Positions 1 through 8,743 of a stretch of DNA of 64,000 bases are shown here, in pieces. Origin of the DNA: Pararhizobium_B sp963760965 (GTDB lineage Bacteria; Pseudomonadota; Alphaproteobacteria; Rhizobiales; Rhizobiaceae); the NCBI GenBank assembly GCA_963760965.1, contig CAVXEW010000006.1, positions 62,001-126,000 on the forward strand, written 5' to 3'. Both the position numbers and the translations under genes were made by a program. The number at the start of each line of letters is the position of its first letter. Position 1 is the first letter of the stretch. The notes beneath the pieces are model-generated. The model searched no databases. It was given only the letters and a program-made list of their open reading frames with translations, and was not told the origin of the DNA.

Positions 1-7
1 GACAGGA

Positions 8-1867
8 ATGAACAGAAAGCAAGCCGGGGTCTTCGCCGTCGGCGTGTTGGCGGTGGCAATCGCCATCATCGTAGCCGGCGGACTTTACGACCGTGCCGGC
101 CAGCCTCCTGCCGGCGAGCGGGCCGCCGCTACCTCCGGGGCGGCGGGTTCGCAGCCGGCGAAGCAGCAGGCCGAAGCCGCCGCCGGGACGACCGCCTCCG
201 GCGGCCCCGCTTCCGGTTCCGCGCCGGCCGGCGCGAAGCCGGACGGCGGCAGCCCGGTGGAGGCGAACGGCAGGAACGGACCGGCAGCCGCCGGAACGCA
301 AGCCGGCGCTCCGCCCGCCGCCGGACCCGCTGCAGGACAGCAGAGCGCGAAGCTCGAGCCGGGTGACGGCGTTTCCGCGGCCGCCCCGGCTCCCTCGGGC
401 GACACCGGCGCCGCGCCTCCCGCAGCAAGCGGGCAGGACGCACGGCCCGTGCCCCCGGCTTTCGATATCCTCAGGGTGGAGCCCGACGGATCTACCGTGA
501 TCGCCGGCCATGCGGTGCCCGGCTCCAGGGTCGAGATCGTCGACACGGACACCGGCAAGACCCTGCTGACGACCGACGCGGACGAGACGGGCAGCTTCGT
601 CGGCGTATTCGACAGGCCCCTGAACCCGGGCACCTACGAATTGAGGTTGAGGTCGGTCGGCAAGGACGGTTCGTCCCGGTATTCCGACGAGGTCGCTACG
701 ATCAACGTGCCGCGGGACCGGAAGGGCAGCGATCTCCTCGCGATGGTGTCGAAGCCGGGCGAGGCGAGCCGGATCATCACCCTGCCGCAACCGGAAACGC
801 CGGCCGGGAGCCGGTCCAGCAAGGCCGGTTCGACCGACGCCGGCCCGGTCGCCAGCCTGCAGCAGTCCGGTGAAGGCTCCGGCGGGACCCAGGGTACGGG
901 ACCCGGCGGCCAGCAGGGCGGCGTGCAGGCGCGCATCCACATCGACGCGGTCGAGATCGAGGGCGACAAGCTCTACGTCGCCGGCGCCGCACCGCGCCGC
1001 TCGACGGTGCGCATCTATGCCGACGACAAGTTCGTCGGCCAGACGAGGGCGACCCCCGAGGGCCGCTTCGTGGTCAACGGCACGATCACGCTGGCGCCCG
1101 GGCGTCATACGGTCCGGGCCGATCTCATGGATTCGTCGGGCGGCCAGGTGGCGCTGCGTGCCGCCGTGCCGTTCGTCCGGCCCGAAGGTGCCAACTTCGC
1201 GGCCGTTTCGCCTCAGATGGCAGGCGCTCCGGCAGCAAGGCCCGAGACGCTCTCGCCGGACATCGCGAAGCTGGACGAGGCGGCAAGAAAGTCGGTCTCC
1301 GACCTCAGGAAGAAGATCGAATCGGAGACCCCGGACCCTGTCGCCATAGAAGCGGCGCTGAGGAACGCGGAGAAAAGCCTCGACGCGCTCGCACGCGCCA
1401 CGAAGGCCTCCGCCGGTGGCGACACGGTCGCCGGCGCGCTCGGGGATCGCGCGCGCGAGGCCCTGGCGATCATCAAGTCCCTGCCCGAGCTCGGCCGGCT
1501 CGACGCAAGCCGCCTGAAGCTGTTGCGCTCCAGGGTCGGCGACGTGGACTCGAAGCTCGCCTCGGTGCCTGCGCCTTCCATGGCGACCGCCGGCGGCCCG
1601 GCCACGGTGGTCCAGCCGGAACTGACGAAGTCGGAGAATTTCGTCATCATCCGTCGCGGCGACACCCTCTGGCAGATCTCGCGGCGCACCTACGGCCGCG
1701 GCGTTCGCTACACCACGATCTATCTCGCCAACAGCGACCAGATATCCGACCCGAACCTCATCCTTCCGGGGCAGGTGTTCGACGTTCCCGGCAAGCCGGG
1801 GAAGACCGTCGACCAGGCGATCAAGCTGCATCAGGAACTGCTGCGCCAGGAGGGCAGGGGCCGGTAG
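8..1867 (+). CDS. LysM and Ig-like domain envelope protein
   Basis: A 619-residue protein, probably anchored in the inner membrane and facing the periplasm, where its LysM module would bind peptidoglycan. A hydrophobic N-terminal anchor covers about residues 8-28. Residues 30-150 are a low-complexity Ala/Gly/Pro-rich linker. Two Ig-like beta modules follow at about 150-235 and 315-395, each with an AGxAxPxSxVxI-type core. A predicted helical region lies at 415-530, and a LysM domain at 543-594 (RRGDTLWQIS start, FDVP end). AGGA stands immediately before the ATG at 8, close to the window edge, so an earlier start cannot be fully excluded. I recall the LysM/Ig architecture from Rhizobiales; the exact role is not known to me. 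The next gene has its own promoter. Confidence 0.85.
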   Translation: MNRKQAGVFAVGVLAVAIAIIVAGGLYDRAGQPPAGERAAATSGAAGSQPAKQQAEAAAGTTASGGPASGSAPAGAKPDGGSPVEANGRNGPAAAGTQAGAPPAAGPAAGQQSAKLEPGDGVSAAAPAPSGDTGAAPPAASGQDARPVPPAFDILRVEPDGSTVIAGHAVPGSRVEIVDTDTGKTLLTTDADETGSFVGVFDRPLNPGTYELRLRSVGKDGSSRYSDEVATINVPRDRKGSDLLAMVSKPGEASRIITLPQPETPAGSRSSKAGSTDAGPVASLQQSGEGSGGTQGTGPGGQQGGVQARIHIDAVEIEGDKLYVAGAAPRRSTVRIYADDKFVGQTRATPEGRFVVNGTITLAPGRHTVRADLMDSSGGQVALRAAVPFVRPEGANFAAVSPQMAGAPAARPETLSPDIAKLDEAARKSVSDLRKKIESETPDPVAIEAALRNAEKSLDALARATKASAGGDTVAGALGDRAREALAIIKSLPELGRLDASRLKLLRSRVGDVDSKLASVPAPSMATAGGPATVVQPELTKSENFVIIRRGDTLWQISRRTYGRGVRYTTIYLANSDQISDPNLILPGQVFDVPGKPGKTVDQAIKLHQELLRQEGRGR

Positions 1868-1936
1868 GCCAAGGGCCCAAAGGCCGGCCGGCGACCTTCC
1901 GGACCCGCACTTCCCCGGATCTCCGGGCCGAAGCCG

Positions 1937-1979
1937 TTGACAACGGGAAATTCATCGTCTATCGCCGATGGACGATGAA
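1937..1979 (+). promoter_or_regulatory. arsR promoter with overlapping palindromic operator
   Basis: A perfect -35 box TTGACA (1937-1942) is followed after 17 bases by TATCGC (1960-1965). A dyad runs from 1951 to 1979: outer arms TTCATCGTC (1951-1959) and GACGATGAA (1971-1979), inner arms ATCG (1961-1964) and CGAT (1966-1969), centred on 1965. It covers the -10 box and the ATG at 1975. ArsR/SmtB repressors bind such dyads over their own promoters, so autorepression is the natural reading. Transcription should start near 1972, leaving almost no leader. Confidence 0.75.
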
Positions 1980-2322
1980 GCTCGACGAACGTTCCTCCGC
2001 GCCTTGCAGCGCGGCCCGCCTGGAGGCGGCGCAGGTGGTGCGGGGCCTTTCCGCGCTCGCTCATCCCGCCAGGCTCGAGATATTGCGCCAGCTCGCCTCG
2101 AGGGACGCGTGCTGCGTCAAGGACGTCGTCGCCCGCGTCGGGCTGGCGCAGTCGACCGTCTCGCAGCACATCAAGATCCTCGTTGAGGCGGGTCTGGTGT
2201 CCTACCGGCCTCAGCGTCAGTCGTCCTGCTACAGCCTCGACCGGCGGGCGCTCGGTGCCCTGTCCGGTGAAATCTCCTCGCTGCTCGCAACCTGCTGCGG
2301 CGCCAGTTCGAAGAAAGACTGA
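1975..2322 (+). CDS. ArsR/SmtB-family thiol-rich repressor
   Basis: A 115-residue winged-helix regulator of the ArsR/SmtB family, predicted to bind DNA as a dimer and release it on binding a metal, metalloid or thiol-reactive ligand. The recognition helix is visible at about residues 57-69 (AQSTVSQHIKIL). Cysteines occur at 11, 46, 47, 85, 107 and 108. Cys47 falls where E. coli ArsR has the first Cys of its CVCDL site, and the C-terminal CC pair recalls the alpha5 arsenite site of some ArsR proteins. The ligand is inferred only. There is no Shine-Dalgarno before the ATG at 1975, and the promoter places the transcript start almost on it. An ATG at 1968 opens another frame and is rejected. The stop codon shares one base with the start of the exporter gene, so the two are probably translationally coupled. 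Confidence 0.88.
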   Translation: MKLDERSSAPCSAARLEAAQVVRGLSALAHPARLEILRQLASRDACCVKDVVARVGLAQSTVSQHIKILVEAGLVSYRPQRQSSCYSLDRRALGALSGEISSLLATCCGASSKKD

Positions 2323-4220
2323 TGGCTCAAGGAAAGACCGTGTCGGCGGAAGCCGGCAATCCGCTCCAGACGATCCGCAACCTGTGGCCCTACATGTGGC
2401 CCTCCGACCGTCCGGACCTGAAGCTGCGGGTGCTCTACGCCACCATGTTCCTGCTGCTGTCGAAGGGCGTTCTGCTGCTGGTTCCCTATTTCTTCAAGTG
2501 GGCGACCAACGCGCTGAACGGGGAGATGAAGGCGCCGGCCTACCTGCCGGCGATGCTTCTGGCACCGGTGATGCTGGTCGTCGCCTACAATGTCACCCGC
2601 ATCGTGCAGGGAGGCTTCAACCAGCTGCGCGACGCGCTTTTCGCCAGGGTCGGACAGCACGCGGTGCGCCAGCTCGCCTACAAGAGCTTCGTGCACATGC
2701 ACAACCTGTCGCTGCGCTTTCATCTCGAGCGGCGCACGGGCGGGCTTTCGCGCGTCATCGAGCGCGGCGTCAAGGGCATCGAGACGATCGTGCGGTTCAC
2801 GATCCTCAGCACCTTCCCGACGCTGATCGAGTTCGCCCTGACGGCGGGCGTCTTCGCCTTCACCTACGGCCTCACATACGTCGCCGTCACGGCCGTCACC
2901 GTCGGGCTCTACATCGCCTTCACCGTGCAGGCCAGCAACTGGCGCATCGGCATCCGCCGCGCCATGAATACCTCCGACAACGACGCCAACACCAAGGCCG
3001 TCGATTCCCTCCTCAACTTCGAGACGGTCAAGTATTTCGGCAACGAGGAGATGGAGGCGCGCCGCTTCGACAGGGCGATGGAAGGATACGAATGGGCCGC
3101 GACCCGGGTCTGGACCTCGCTCGGCTGGCTGAACACCGGGCAGGTCGCGATCTTCGGCGCCGGCATGGCGGTGATGATGGTCCTGTCGGCGATGGCGGTG
3201 CAGCGCGGCGAGCAGACGATCGGCGACTTCGTCTTCATCAACGCGCTGCTGATGCAGCTTGCCGTGCCGCTCAATTTCATCGGCTCCGTCTACCGCGAGA
3301 TCAGGCAGGGCCTTACCGACATCGAGCAGATGTTCGATCTCCTGGAAGTCGATGCCGAAGTGAAGGACCGGCCGGGGGCAACCGAGCTCGAAGTCACCGC
3401 CGGCGCCGTCCGCTTCGAGGACGTCCATTTCCGCTACGACCCCCAGCGGCCGATCCTGAAGGGCATTTCCTTCGAGGTCCCCGCTGGCAAGACCGTCGCC
3501 ATCGTCGGCCCCTCGGGCGCCGGCAAGTCGACGATCTCGCGCCTTCTGTTCCGCTTCTACGACATCCAGGAGGGATCGATCACCATCGACGGACAGGACG
3601 TGCGCGACGTCACCCAGACGAGCCTGCGCGCGGCGATCGGCATGGTGCCGCAGGACACCGTCCTCTTCAACGACACGGTCGCCTACAACATCCGTTACGG
3701 CCGGCCCGGCGCGAGCGAGGCGGAGGTCGAGCGCGCGGCCGAGCTGGCGCAGGTCGCAGGCTTCATCCGTTCGCTGCCCGACGGCTTCGACACGGCCGTC
3801 GGGGAACGGGGCCTCAAGCTGTCCGGCGGCGAGAAGCAGCGCGTGGCGATCGCCCGCACCATCCTCAAGGCGCCGCCGATCCTGATCCTTGACGAGGCGA
3901 CGTCGGCCCTCGACACCGCCACGGAACAGGAGATCCAGGCATCGCTGGACTATGTCTCCCAAGGGCGCACCACGCTCGTCATCGCGCACCGGCTGTCGAC
4001 CGTCATCGACGCCGACGAGATCATTGTGCTGCGCGAGGGGCTCATCGCCGAGAGGGGCACCCATGCGGCGCTTCTTGCCGAGGGCGGCCTCTACGCTTCC
4101 ATGTGGCGTCGCCAGCTCGAGGCGAACAGGGCCGAGCAGCAGCTGAAGAAGGTCCGCGAGAGCGACGAGATGGGTGTCGTCGTTCGCCGCCGGACGCCCG
4201 AGACTTCCTCTTCGCGATAG
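2322..4220 (+). CDS. Atm1/HMT1-type ABC exporter, fused permease and ATPase
   Basis: A 632-residue half-transporter that should work as a homodimer in the inner membrane. The six-helix exporter domain spans about residues 40-330 and the nucleotide-binding domain 365-600. Walker A (GPSGAGKST) is near residue 396, the signature LSGGEKQR near 501, Walker B (ILILDEATSALD) near 520, and the H-loop IAHRLSTV follows. The overall pattern, including an N-terminal segment rich in Trp and Pro (LWPYMWPSDRP), fits the Atm1/HMT1 class. Members of that class, such as Novosphingobium NaAtm1 and yeast HMT1, move glutathione conjugates, including those with heavy metals. Its start overlaps the stop of a Cys-rich ArsR gene by one base, which points to metal or metalloid detoxification rather than housekeeping Fe-S export. 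The substrate is an inference. Confidence 0.88.
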   Translation: MAQGKTVSAEAGNPLQTIRNLWPYMWPSDRPDLKLRVLYATMFLLLSKGVLLLVPYFFKWATNALNGEMKAPAYLPAMLLAPVMLVVAYNVTRIVQGGFNQLRDALFARVGQHAVRQLAYKSFVHMHNLSLRFHLERRTGGLSRVIERGVKGIETIVRFTILSTFPTLIEFALTAGVFAFTYGLTYVAVTAVTVGLYIAFTVQASNWRIGIRRAMNTSDNDANTKAVDSLLNFETVKYFGNEEMEARRFDRAMEGYEWAATRVWTSLGWLNTGQVAIFGAGMAVMMVLSAMAVQRGEQTIGDFVFINALLMQLAVPLNFIGSVYREIRQGLTDIEQMFDLLEVDAEVKDRPGATELEVTAGAVRFEDVHFRYDPQRPILKGISFEVPAGKTVAIVGPSGAGKSTISRLLFRFYDIQEGSITIDGQDVRDVTQTSLRAAIGMVPQDTVLFNDTVAYNIRYGRPGASEAEVERAAELAQVAGFIRSLPDGFDTAVGERGLKLSGGEKQRVAIARTILKAPPILILDEATSALDTATEQEIQASLDYVSQGRTTLVIAHRLSTVIDADEIIVLREGLIAERGTHAALLAEGGLYASMWRRQLEANRAEQQLKKVRESDEMGVVVRRRTPETSSSR

Positions 4221-4401
4221 CGCCGTCGGCTCCCTGCGGCATTTCGCCTTCAGCGCTTCGAAACGAAAACCGGCGCTGCCTCCGGACGAAATCCAGTATA
4301 TGGAAGCAAGCCTTGCGATCTCCTGCTAAGGTACCTCCGCAGCATGCGGCGGGGGGACTGCCGCATCGGTCGAATCGCCACGTCCTGCCAGGTCCTGCTC
4401 G

Positions 4402-6321
4402 ATGGGTTTGTCTCCCGAACGTCCTTCCCAGCCCGATCGCGCGAAGGCGCAGGACGGGCAAGCCCGGCGTTCGCGGTTCTCGTGGATCGGACCGTCCTTT
4501 CCCCATGTGAACAGTGGCAAGGCACTGCGCCGGGAGCGGGTTCACCTTGCGGTGCGCAGGGAGCAGCACCAGCAGCACTTCCTCCTGGCCAGGCTTCGCA
4601 TGCTGACCCGTCGCGGCGAGGTCTGGCTCGTCCTTCTGGCGATCGTCGTCGGCGCGCTCGCCGGTCTGGCGGTCGTGGCGCTGCGGCTGGCCGCGGAATG
4701 GATGCACGTCGTGCTCTATCAGCTGCGCCCGCAGGATCGCCTGAGCGGACTGACCTCGCTCCATCCCTTCCCGGGCGCCCTCGTTCCCCTTGCGGGCGGC
4801 ATCGTCCTCGGCGCGCTGACCCTGATCCTGCGCCGGGGCCGGAACCGGCCGATGGTCGACCCGGTCGAGGCCAACGCCCTGCATGGCGGCCGCATGTCGC
4901 TGTCCGACAGCCTTATCATCCTCGTTCAGACGCTCGTTTCAAACGGCTTCGGAGCATCCGTCGGCCTGGAGGCCGCCTACACGCAGATCGGCTCGGGCAT
5001 GGCCTCCAAGATCGGCGACCGCTTCCGGCTCCGGCGCCGGGACATGCGCATGCTGGTCGGCTGCGGCGCCGCCGCCGCGATCGCCGCCGCCTTCGGCGCC
5101 CCCCTGACCGGTGCATTCTACGGGTTCGAGCTGATCATCGGGACCTACACGATCTCCGCGCTTGCCCCGGTGATCTGCGCCTCCATCGTCGCCGTCCTCG
5201 TCTCCCAGGCCGTCGGCAGCGCGCAAACCGGTATCTTCGTCCATGTCAGCCAGGTGATGGACCTCGGCCAGATCGCCGTGCTGCTCCTGCTCGGCCTCTT
5301 CTGCGGCGTCCTCGGCATCATCATCATGTATCTCGTCACCCTCGTCGGGACGGGCTTCACCAGGGCGCGCATCCCGGCCTTCGCCCGCCCTGCCATCGGC
5401 GGGCTCGTCCTCGGGGCGCTGGCGCTGATCAGTCCCAAGATCCTTTCCTCCGGGCATGCGGCCGTACAGGAATCGTTCGCCCTGACCGTCCTGAGCATGA
5501 AGACCGCGGTGCTGCTTCTCGGCCTCAAGATCGTCGCCTCGTCGGTTTCGATCGGCGCCGGCTTTCGCGGCGGCCTCTTCTTCGCCTCGCTGTTCCTCGG
5601 CGCGCTCGCCGGGCAGGTGTTCTACGGCGCGACCGAGCACTTCAGCCCGCACCTGATCGAGCCGGCGGTCGCCATGCTGGTCGGCATGGCGGGGCTGGCC
5701 GCGGCCGTGGTCGGCGGGCCGCTGACGATGTCGTTCCTCGCGCTGGAGATATCGGGCAGCCTGCCGATCACCATCACCGTCCTGCTTTCCGCCGTCACCT
5801 CGTCGCTCCTCGTGCGGGAGACCTTCGGCTACTCGTTCACGACCTGGCGGTTCCACCTGCGCGGCGAGACCATCCGCAGCGCCCACGACATCGGCTGGAT
5901 GCGCAACCTGACGGTCGGCCGCATGATGCGCAAGGACATCCCCACCGTTCCGGCCGACATGAGCATCAGGGAGTTCCGCCGCCAGTTTCCGCTCGGCTCG
6001 ACGCTCAGGGTGGTCGCGGTCGAGAACGACGACCAGTATGCGGGGATAGTTCTCGTGCCGGAGCTCTACTCGGGCAGCGACAGGGAGGCGGAAGGCACGA
6101 TCCGGCCATTCCTTGCCCACAGGAACATCGTCCTGACGCCGGACATGCAGGCCAAGAAGGCGGCCGTCCTGTTCGACCTTTCGCAAAGCGAGGCACTCGC
6201 CGTCGTCATGGCCCCCGACAACTGGTCCGTCATCGGCCTTCTCTCGGAGGCGCATGTGCTCCGGCGATACGCGGAGGAACTGGAAAAGGCGCGCAAGGAA
6301 CTCGCCGGCGAACGCGGCTGA
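4402..6321 (+). CDS. ClC-family chloride channel/transporter with C-terminal CBS region
   Basis: A 639-residue polytopic membrane protein. The ClC core spans about residues 65-480 and ends in a cytoplasmic region (480-639) consistent with paired CBS domains. The GxEGP-like segment reads GASVGLEAAY and keeps the glutamate that gates ClC exchangers, and GGLFFA stands at the GxFxP position. The GSGIP chloride-binding loop is not recognisable; the sequence there is VDPVEANALHGG. This resembles the divergent ClC proteins common in alphaproteobacteria, and whether it is a channel or an H+/Cl- exchanger is undecided. The 181-base gap upstream holds no other gene. The start at 4402 gives a 60-residue basic N-terminal tail, so a later start is possible. 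Confidence 0.82.
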   Translation: MGLSPERPSQPDRAKAQDGQARRSRFSWIGPSFPHVNSGKALRRERVHLAVRREQHQQHFLLARLRMLTRRGEVWLVLLAIVVGALAGLAVVALRLAAEWMHVVLYQLRPQDRLSGLTSLHPFPGALVPLAGGIVLGALTLILRRGRNRPMVDPVEANALHGGRMSLSDSLIILVQTLVSNGFGASVGLEAAYTQIGSGMASKIGDRFRLRRRDMRMLVGCGAAAAIAAAFGAPLTGAFYGFELIIGTYTISALAPVICASIVAVLVSQAVGSAQTGIFVHVSQVMDLGQIAVLLLLGLFCGVLGIIIMYLVTLVGTGFTRARIPAFARPAIGGLVLGALALISPKILSSGHAAVQESFALTVLSMKTAVLLLGLKIVASSVSIGAGFRGGLFFASLFLGALAGQVFYGATEHFSPHLIEPAVAMLVGMAGLAAAVVGGPLTMSFLALEISGSLPITITVLLSAVTSSLLVRETFGYSFTTWRFHLRGETIRSAHDIGWMRNLTVGRMMRKDIPTVPADMSIREFRRQFPLGSTLRVVAVENDDQYAGIVLVPELYSGSDREAEGTIRPFLAHRNIVLTPDMQAKKAAVLFDLSQSEALAVVMAPDNWSVIGLLSEAHVLRRYAEELEKARKELAGERG

Positions 6322-6398
6322 CCTCCCCGGATACAGAGATTGCCGCCTGCGCGGTTTCACGATAGGGAGGCACACCGACCAACGAGACCTTTGTTCGC

Positions 6399-7097
6399 AT
6401 GAGCCTCATCAAGACCGTCCGTCACACGCTTGTGCCGATCAACCGCGCCGGCTACCCCTTCATCGCGATCTTCCTCGTGGTGTCGATCCTGCTCGGGCTC
6501 ATCTGGGAACCGCTGTTCTGGATCGGACTCGTGCTCACCGCCTGGTGCGTCTACTTCTTCCGCGACCCGACGCGGGTGACGCCGCTGGATCCGGATCTCG
6601 TGCTCAGTCCCGCCGACGGCCGGGTCTCGTCGGTCACGCGCATCGTGCCGCCCGCGGAGATGGACCTCGGCGACGAGCCGATGCTGCGGATCTCCGTCTT
6701 CATGAACGTCTTCAACTGCCACGTAAACAGGACGCCGGTCAGCGGAAGGATCCGGAGCATCGCCTATTCGAAGGGCAAGTTCCTCAATGCGGAACTCGAC
6801 AAGGCGAGCACTGAGAACGAACGGAATTCCCTCGTCATAGAAAGTCCGCACGGTGCCATCGGCTGCGTCCAGATTGCCGGCCTCGTCGCCCGGCGCATCG
6901 TGTGCTGGTGCGCCGTCAACGAGGAGATGGAGGCAGGCGAGCGCATCGGCCTCATCCGGTTCGGCTCGCGCCTCGACGTCTTCCTGCCCGATTCTGCCGT
7001 GCCGCGCGTCTCGATCGGCCAGACAGCGGTGGCGGGCGAGACCGTGCTGGCCGAGTTCGGCTCGGAAAAGGGACCGACGGTCGGCCGCATCGGCTGA
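6399..7097 (+). CDS. psd: phosphatidylserine decarboxylase proenzyme
   Basis: Converts phosphatidylserine to phosphatidylethanolamine at the inner membrane, using a pyruvoyl cofactor made by self-cleavage. At 232 residues it belongs to the short proteobacterial/archaeal-type class. Hydrophobic helices occupy about residues 15-55, followed by the conserved core (FFRDPTR; SPADGRV; FMNVFNCHVNR). The processing site is FGS at 188-190, so Ser190 should become the pyruvoyl group after cleavage at Gly189-Ser190. pssA starts 22 bases after the stop, matching the psd-pssA operon known in rhizobia: one enzyme makes the substrate of the other. Confidence 0.95.
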   Translation: MSLIKTVRHTLVPINRAGYPFIAIFLVVSILLGLIWEPLFWIGLVLTAWCVYFFRDPTRVTPLDPDLVLSPADGRVSSVTRIVPPAEMDLGDEPMLRISVFMNVFNCHVNRTPVSGRIRSIAYSKGKFLNAELDKASTENERNSLVIESPHGAIGCVQIAGLVARRIVCWCAVNEEMEAGERIGLIRFGSRLDVFLPDSAVPRVSIGQTAVAGETVLAEFGSEKGPTVGRIG

Positions 7098-7119
7098 ACC
7101 GAAACACTGGGAGAAGCAT

Positions 7120-7962
7120 TTGGAAACCCCGTTCCCCCCGTTCGAGCCGGATGGCCCGGAGCCGCAGGCGGGCAGGGGACCGCGCCTGCGCGAGATATCG
7201 CCGCGCCTGATGGTGCCGAACCTGATCACCGTGCTGGCGATCTGCGCCGGACTGACGGGCGTGCGCCTGGCCTTCGAGCAACGCTTCGAGACGGCCGTCG
7301 CCATGGTGCTGCTGGCCGCGTTTCTCGACGGGATCGACGGCCGTGTCGCGCGGCTCCTGAAGGCGACGTCCAAGTTCGGCGCGCAGATGGATTCGCTCGC
7401 CGACATCGTCAATTTCGGCGTGGCGCCGGCGCTGGTCCTCTACGTGTTCCTGCTCGACGAGGCCCGTTCCTTCGGCTGGATCGCGGCAATGATGTACGCG
7501 ATCGCCGCCGGCCTGCGCCTGGCGCGCTTCAACGTGATGGCGGAACGGGACGTAAAGGCGGTCTGGCAGTCCGACTACTTCATCGGCGTTCCCGCGCCCG
7601 CCGGCGCGATGCTGGTGCTGCTGCCGGTTTATCTCGGCTTTCTCGGCGTACCGGCGGAGCCCGTCTTCGCCTATGTCAGCTCGCTCTACACGATGCTTGT
7701 CGGCTTCTTCCTGGTGAGCCGGCTTCCGGTCTGGTCCGGCAAGTCGCTCGGCGGCCGCGTCCGGCGCGACCTGGTCCTGCCGATCCTGCTCGTGCTCGTG
7801 CTCTACGTCGCCTTCCTGATGAGCTTCACCTGGGAGACCATGACGCTCACGGCACTTGCCTATCTTTGCTTTCTGCCGTTCAGCATGCGGGCGTGGCTGC
7901 GCCGCTACGGGGCGCAGGAAAGAGCCGAGGTCGACGCCGAAAGGGTTTCGGCGACCGAATGA
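7120..7962 (+). CDS. pssA: CDP-diacylglycerol--serine O-phosphatidyltransferase
   Basis: Makes phosphatidylserine from CDP-diacylglycerol and serine, the step before psd. The CDP-alcohol phosphotransferase signature D-G-x2-A-R-x8-G-x3-D-x3-D is exact at residues 73-95 (DGRVAR ... GAQMDSLAD). Several hydrophobic helices follow, as in the integral-membrane type of this enzyme. I chose the TTG at 7120 because GGGAGAAG lies a few bases upstream and because any earlier start would run back into psd. This gives 280 residues, close to the rhizobial PssA length. It is the last gene of the plus-strand block and converges on the SDR gene across 36 bases. Confidence 0.93.
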   Translation: METPFPPFEPDGPEPQAGRGPRLREISPRLMVPNLITVLAICAGLTGVRLAFEQRFETAVAMVLLAAFLDGIDGRVARLLKATSKFGAQMDSLADIVNFGVAPALVLYVFLLDEARSFGWIAAMMYAIAAGLRLARFNVMAERDVKAVWQSDYFIGVPAPAGAMLVLLPVYLGFLGVPAEPVFAYVSSLYTMLVGFFLVSRLPVWSGKSLGGRVRRDLVLPILLVLVLYVAFLMSFTWETMTLTALAYLCFLPFSMRAWLRRYGAQERAEVDAERVSATE

Positions 7963-7998
7963 CGGGCGTTCGCCGCCCGGTTCCCAAGGCCCCCGGCC

Positions 7999-8736
7999 TC
8001 AGGACGGCGGATTGTAGTCCAGGAAGCGGTCCTGCCGCACATCGTAGAGCTGGCCGGTGACGGTCAGTTCCGGGCCGCACAGCTTCAGGAGCTTTTCGGC
8101 GACTTCCGAGGGGTGAGGCAGGCTCTGCGGATCCTCGCCCGGCATCGCCTGCGCGCGCATCGCCGTGCGGGTAGCGCCGGGATTGACGTTGACGATCCTC
8201 AGCGGCAGGCGCTGCGTCTCGGCCGCCCAGACCCGTCCGATGCACTCCACCGCCGCCTTCGAGGCCGCGTAGGCGCCCCAGAAGGGCCTGCAGGAATTGG
8301 CGACACCGGACGACAGCAGCAGCGCGCGCCCGGCGTCCGATTTCGTCAGGAGCGGCTCGAGCGAACGGATCATCCGCCACGTGGCCGTGACGTTGACGGT
8401 CATCACCTTCTCGAAGACCTTCGCCTCGATGTGGCCGACCGGCGAGATCACGCCGAGGATGCCGGCGTTTGCGACGAGGATGTCGAGCTTGCCCCAGCGC
8501 TCGAAGACGGCGCCGCCGAGCCGGTCGATCGCCGCCATGTCGGCGAGGTCCATGGGCACGAGCGTCGCCGAGCCCCCGGCGGCCCTGATCTCGTCGTCGA
8601 GTTCCTCGAGTCCGCCGACCGTTCGTGCCACGGCGATCACGTGCGCTCCGGCCCTTGCGAGCGCCAGGGCGGTGAAATAGCCGATGCCGCGGGAAGCGCC
8701 GGTGACGACGGCGGTCCGGCCCGTCAGGTCAGTCAT
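7999..8736 (-). CDS. SDR family NAD(P)-dependent oxidoreductase
   Basis: A classical short-chain dehydrogenase/reductase of 245 residues. The Rossmann motif TGASRGIG is at 12-19, the NAG motif at 90-92, and the catalytic Ser lies near 142-143 with Tyr156 and Lys160 in YAASK. The sequence gives no reliable hint of substrate. The gene starts 7 bases downstream of purF and is probably cotranscribed with it, with no clear ribosome binding site of its own. I recall an SDR gene at this position in other Rhizobiales, so the link looks old, although no purine-related role is evident. Confidence 0.88.
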   Translation of the reverse strand: MTDLTGRTAVVTGASRGIGYFTALALARAGAHVIAVARTVGGLEELDDEIRAAGGSATLVPMDLADMAAIDRLGGAVFERWGKLDILVANAGILGVISPVGHIEAKVFEKVMTVNVTATWRMIRSLEPLLTKSDAGRALLLSSGVANSCRPFWGAYAASKAAVECIGRVWAAETQRLPLRIVNVNPGATRTAMRAQAMPGEDPQSLPHPSEVAEKLLKLCGPELTVTGQLYDVRQDRFLDYNPPS

Positions 8737-8743
8737 GTATGAT

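Noticed and set aside
1968..2186. Short open frame starting at the ATG seven bases before arsR
   Set aside because: It lies out of frame inside arsR and the operator, and the product has no recognisable features.
4221..4401. Possible small RNA or tRNA in the gap before the ClC gene
   Set aside because: No cloverleaf, no CCA end and no terminator could be found; it looks like ordinary leader sequence.
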